A stretch of 64,000 nucleotides of DNA, from assembly GCA_016190055.1 (NCBI GenBank), contig JACPRH010000028.1:1-64000 (forward strand). Reading direction: 5' to 3'. Position 1 is the first letter of the stretch; each line of letters starts with the position of its first letter. This document shows positions 61,256 to 64,000 of the stretch, in pieces. This DNA comes from Nitrososphaerota archaeon (GTDB lineage: Archaea; Thermoproteota; Nitrososphaeria; Nitrososphaerales; JACPRH01). The notes below the pieces were generated by a model, which saw nothing but the letters and a program-made list of their open reading frames with translations, did no database searches and was not told the origin of the DNA. Made by a program: the position numbers and the translations under genes.

Positions 61256-61856
61256 CACTCCTGTACGTCATTAATTCTGCCAGTTGTGTTGTGTTATAGC
61301 GCTAAGCTTTGAACTTAACTCTTGTTTCTGAGGGTTAAGATGTATGTAGACCGGTGGGTGCCGATCACGGAAGCACCTCACACTCCTTTTTGTTATCTGA
61401 ATCATTTCAAAGCAAGACACAGCCGGAGCAAGATTAGCAGGAGCTATAGCCTTCACTGTGAACCAAACTGTTTTTATTGATCTGAAGCGTCATCTAGAAT
61501 CAAGGGAAGGCTGGGAGCAAGCTAAGGTTGCTTGGCGAAAAAAGAAACCCAAAAACATGTACCTAAAAAGACATGTTTTATGGCCTACTGAGTAGCTAAG
61601 CCAATCAGGCTCAGACCAGCCTTCAGTTCTTTTTTCTTCCTTTTCTCAAATCGTTTTTGTTAAGTTAACGTCATCTTGTGCATAATCATCTACGTGTTAA
61701 GTCTCCTCAGCTAGGTTGAATTATTCTGCACTATTCTCTTTCGGTGTGTTCCATTTAGTGTGGCAAATCTTCGAGCAGACCATAGAAAGAAAATCGCTGG
61801 AGCCAATGTTAACCAGAACAGCCTGTCAAATATGAAGGTAAGGGATACAAGGAAAA

Positions 61857-61930
61857 GAGTTTTGTTAAGTATTTGGCAGCTGAGGTTGGCTTTTCCTCAG
61901 CAGATGCCGAAGAGTTAAGAGAACCCGTTC
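61857..61930 (+). repeat. Dispersed repeat B, copy 2
   Basis: Second copy of the repeat at 8797-8870. In this copy one frame reads FVKYLAAEVGFSSADAEELR without a stop, whereas copy 1 is out of frame by one base in the hairpin loop. The hairpin here is CTGAGG / CCTCAG flanked by GGCA / TGCC. It ends 94 bases before the start of the membrane protein gene at 62025. Confidence 0.6.
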
Positions 61931-62024
61931 TTATCATTTCACGTATGTGGAGGACAGTATCAAGATCGTTTCACCGAACATATTTCTCTTATCAAGTCCA
62001 TACTTTATCCGTGGTTAAAGAGAA

Positions 62025-62438
62025 ATGACACAAAAGACGACATCTGGTTATCCGAAGACTGCTTCGATACTCGCTCTCGTGGGCGGTATCGTGATAATAT
62101 TGGGTGGGGTTTTGCTTACGTTCGTCTCCTCTTATATCCTGCCGTACCTCGACTACACCAACCTCAACACACCACGAGGCCTCACCCCAGCCAGTATCCC
62201 GGCTATCGTGTCAGGCATTGTCGGAGTGATGGGGTTGTTCGGGCTTGCATCGGGAGTCATAGTGCTGGTATCGGCGGTGATGCTCCTAGCGAATTCGGGT
62301 CAGAGGAAGACCTGGGGCGTGCTCATACTGGTCTTCTCAATCATGAGCTTCTTAGGCTTGGGAGGCTTCATCGTGGGGGCGATTCTGGGGATGGCGGGAG
62401 GCATATTGACCCTACGGTGGAAACCGCCGACCCAATAG
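62025..62438 (+). CDS. Four-helix membrane protein (DUF4064-like)
   Basis: A 137-residue membrane protein with four hydrophobic segments (about 12-35, 55-75, 78-92 and 98-127), very rich in glycine (LGGFIVGAILGMAGGILTL). The repeated ILALVGGI..I.GG pattern resembles small DUF4064-type proteins. No catalytic residues. It precedes a membrane-bound HTH protein and may be its partner. Confidence 0.6.
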   Translation: MTQKTTSGYPKTASILALVGGIVIILGGVLLTFVSSYILPYLDYTNLNTPRGLTPASIPAIVSGIVGVMGLFGLASGVIVLVSAVMLLANSGQRKTWGVLILVFSIMSFLGLGGFIVGAILGMAGGILTLRWKPPTQ

Positions 62439-62522
62439 GATCGATTGTGGGAGAACCACATCGATCTTGTAGGCCCGAATGAGTGGGAGGAGTTAACTCT
62501 GGAGTAGGAGGAAGTAGACAAG

Positions 62523-63038
62523 ATGGAGAAGCTCAAGGTTCTACTGATAATGTTCCTAGCAGCAGCCTCCGGGCTTGCGGTCTCCATGTACATCCTTGCC
62601 CTGAGCCTAGCTCCCACGGAGTCACCGCTGAACGTGCTCGCACAAATTCTGACACGCGGCTTCTCGCCGGACCTACCCTTCTTAATACCGCTGTCATCCC
62701 TTCTTTTTCTCAGCACCGTCCTTGCCAGCATGGTGGGGGTCATCTACTTCCTCATGCTCCCCGAGATGAAGAACTACGTATCAGGCAACGGAAGAGAAAC
62801 CACCTCAGTAGTCTTGAGAACTCTCAAGCCCGAGGAAAGGAAGGTAGTTGGCGTGCTCGACTCCCACGGAGGCACCTACCTGCAAAAGTTCATCACGAAA
62901 GAGGCGGGTCTATCAAGACTGAAGACACACAGGGTCATCGCCGCGCTTTCGGAGCGAGGTATCGTCCACGTTGAAAAGCGAGGAAACACGAACGAAGTCT
63001 CACTTGTGAAGTGGTTCCATGAAGGAATGCATCAATAG
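62523..63038 (+). CDS. Membrane-anchored winged-helix regulator
   Basis: A 171-residue protein. Two membrane helices (7-30 and about 55-80) come first, then a cytoplasmic winged-helix domain (KPEERKVVGVLDSHGG, FITKEAGLSRLKTHRVIAAL, ERGIVHVEKRGN). Such two-helix plus HTH proteins are common archaeal membrane-bound regulators (COG2512-like). The ligand and target are unknown. It probably forms an operon with the preceding membrane gene. Confidence 0.75.
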   Translation: MEKLKVLLIMFLAAASGLAVSMYILALSLAPTESPLNVLAQILTRGFSPDLPFLIPLSSLLFLSTVLASMVGVIYFLMLPEMKNYVSGNGRETTSVVLRTLKPEERKVVGVLDSHGGTYLQKFITKEAGLSRLKTHRVIAALSERGIVHVEKRGNTNEVSLVKWFHEGMHQ

Positions 63039-63160
63039 CTCGGAGAGCATTTGGGCCTCTCTGATTCCGACCGCTGGTTTTTTCCTTTGTCACGGATTTG
63101 AACCCGAGGGGCTAATTCTCGGCAACCGATTCTTTCCTACCTACTCTGAATAAAACTGGA

Positions 63161-63240
63161 AAAGAAGATTACCTCTACGTTTTTGCATAGCTAATAACAA
63201 ATGGGTGCTCGAATAAGGGGACCCTTCACCTCCTTTTTCT
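63161..63240 (+). repeat. Repeat A, copy 2 (hairpin with T tract)
   Basis: Matches 61172-61255. The stem here is GGGTGCTC / GGGGACCC, with changes that keep most pairs, again followed by CTTTTTCT. It starts 123 bases after the stop of the HTH gene, almost the same distance as copy 1 from its upstream gene. Confidence 0.7.
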
Positions 63241-63442
63241 TTATTTCAATTCAGATTTTGGAGAAGTGTAGTCAGTCACATCTCTCAATATGAAACCGAG
63301 CCTCGGGAGGGCCATTGGCTTCAGGTAGAAAGACACCTTAGATAGTTAGGTGGGATTCAGTTGATGTCTGGCATATTAGTTGATGCCGAGACGAATATTA
63401 GACATATTTAAAAGAGCAGTTTCGTTATGATGAGGTAATTTC
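63241..63442. other. Upstream region of the OMP decarboxylase-like gene
   Basis: About 200 bases with no gene seen. TGAGGTAA (63431-63438) is the ribosome site of the next gene, and AGACATATTTAAAAGAG at about 63400-63416 is a likely TATA box. Confidence 0.45.
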
Positions 63443-64000
63443 TTGATTCCAGCGTATCCGTTAAATGGTATCCTCCTTGAATTGAGCGAATTGATAGAAA
63501 ACGATATCCTATCAAAGGCTATTGAGAGGGCTCAAGGAGTTTTTGTTTCACGGGCATTCCTGCCGGGGAACCTGTCTCGTTTTAATGGGATAAAGCAGTT
63601 GATAGGAGACGAGAGATTATTAATTCTAGATTTGAGACTTGAGCATCCTTCAATTGAAGATTATCAAGGAATGGGATTCACTTTAAGGAGCACTCGGGCA
63701 GATGCAATAACTGTGATGGGGATATACGGTAAAGAGTCTATTACAACCGAATTCCAACAGATTAAAAAGAATATCGTGGCTGTTGTTGATATCGGGACAC
63801 AATTTTACAGAACAATGGTTCCGGATAAAGCGGTTGTCAGTTCTGCAATCACTGCCAGAGATTATGGATGTAGAAGCGTGCTTATGACAAGTCTCTTCCC
63901 AGATCGGATTAAAAAGGTCAGAGAAAAGGTTGGTAACGGCTTCGAAATAATTGCATCTAAAGGCGAAGGATTACCTATTGGTGAAGGCCTGAAGGCCGGT
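63443..64000 (+). CDS. Orotidine 5'-phosphate decarboxylase-like TIM barrel (partial)
   Basis: A frame from a TTG at 63443 that continues beyond the right edge, 186 residues visible. LLILDLRLEHPSIEDYQGMG corresponds to the DxK...D catalytic strand of the OMP decarboxylase suprafamily, ADAITVMGIYG to the next strand (usually TVH), and the end (ASKGEGLPIGEGLKAG) to the phosphate loop region. The usual catalytic lysine is arginine here (DLR), so it may be a divergent member rather than true PyrF. A Shine-Dalgarno TGAGG and a TATA-like element precede it. Confidence 0.6.
   Translation, partial: MIPAYPLNGILLELSELIENDILSKAIERAQGVFVSRAFLPGNLSRFNGIKQLIGDERLLILDLRLEHPSIEDYQGMGFTLRSTRADAITVMGIYGKESITTEFQQIKKNIVAVVDIGTQFYRTMVPDKAVVSSAITARDYGCRSVLMTSLFPDRIKKVREKVGNGFEIIASKGEGLPIGEGLKAG

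Larger units (their letters stand above)
61036..62024. other. Kilobase of non-coding DNA with two dispersed repeats
   Basis: No supported gene in nearly 1 kb. It holds repeat A copy 1 (61172-61255) and repeat B copy 2 (61857-61930). T-rich runs are common (61628-61660). Between 61480 and 61600 there are short inverted ACATGT units but no coherent frame. Confidence 0.55.

Noticed and set aside
63090-63140. tRNA T-loop-like sequence (complement of GGTTCAAATCC)
   Set aside because: Flanking bases do not form a proper T stem, acceptor stem or cloverleaf; no tRNA or attachment site can be supported.
1-64000. CRISPR arrays, rRNA genes, complete insertion sequences, integrase genes
   Set aside because: Looked for regularly spaced repeats, transposase or recombinase motifs and rRNA-like sequence on both strands; none found. 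Rearrangement evidence is limited to acr3 fragments and short dispersed repeats.

Overview
The window is archaeal chromosome. It has TATA-type promoters close to start codons, many TTG/GTG starts, AbrB-PhoU fusion regulators, a geranylgeranyl reductase, a free-standing pair of Lrp/AsnC ligand-binding domains, a VKOR/DUF929 thiol-oxidation pair and small archaeal HTH regulators. The gene set fits a TACK lineage (Thaumarchaeota- or Bathyarchaeia-like), but no rRNA or tRNA is visible to place it. It looks anaerobic and respiratory: multihaem cytochromes, two Tat-exported molybdopterin oxidoreductases, molybdenum cofactor genes, a TatA translocase and arsenic genes.

Layout. 0-18.3 kb: two small triheme cytochromes, a partial membrane protein that may handle haem, and housekeeping genes (HisC-like aminotransferase, PfkB kinase, nucleoside hydrolase, TrmO, B3/B4 protein, AmmeMemoRadiSam-type radical SAM, HAD nucleotidase, MBL-fold hydrolase, endonuclease IV, HIT protein, YdiJ-like dehydrogenase, malate dehydrogenase, geranylgeranyl reductase). 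18.4-24.1 kb: phosphate uptake (pstSCAB-phoU) facing an AbrB-PhoU regulator. 24.1-28.4 kb: arsC, then mobB, moeA, a MOT1-type permease and mobA. 29-34.8 kb: operon 1, with pentaheme cytochrome, Tat-exported Mo subunit, four-cluster Fe-S subunit and two TorD chaperones. 34.9-39.5 kb: sensing module with AbrB-PhoU regulator, PhnD-like binding protein, histidine kinase and a response regulator with an ArsR-type DNA-binding domain. 39.6-46.9 kb: operon 2, with Tat-exported Mo subunit, Fe-S subunit, NrfD membrane subunit, a 67-residue membrane protein, TorD and an HdrA/MvhD-like polyferredoxin. 46.9-52.4 kb: arsenic detoxification (arsC, acr3, arsM, arsR), two dicluster ferredoxins and tatA, bounded by two fragments of another acr3. 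52.4-64 kb: accessory region with decayed or frameshifted small genes, repeats, a ferritin-like protein, V4R protein, large beta-helix surface protein, DinB protein, VKOR/DUF929, an endonuclease-like protein, a membrane/HTH pair and the start of an OMP-decarboxylase-like gene.

Working model. Phosphate and arsenate share chemistry; the Pst system, two arsC genes, ACR3, ArsM and ArsR deal with uptake and detoxification. The PhnD-like protein, kinase and regulator resemble the three-component systems beside arsenate/arsenite or tetrathionate oxidoreductases, and probably control operon 2. Its promoter has two TTGAA-N6-TTCAA dyads exactly 30 bp apart just upstream of a TATA box. The best guess is an archaeal respiratory oxyanion (arsenate, less likely tetrathionate/polysulfide) reductase island with its own cofactor, export, chaperone and regulatory genes. 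The substrate is inferred from context. Both Mo subunits lack one of the four usual FS0 cluster ligands, each at a different position, which is the most unusual protein feature seen.
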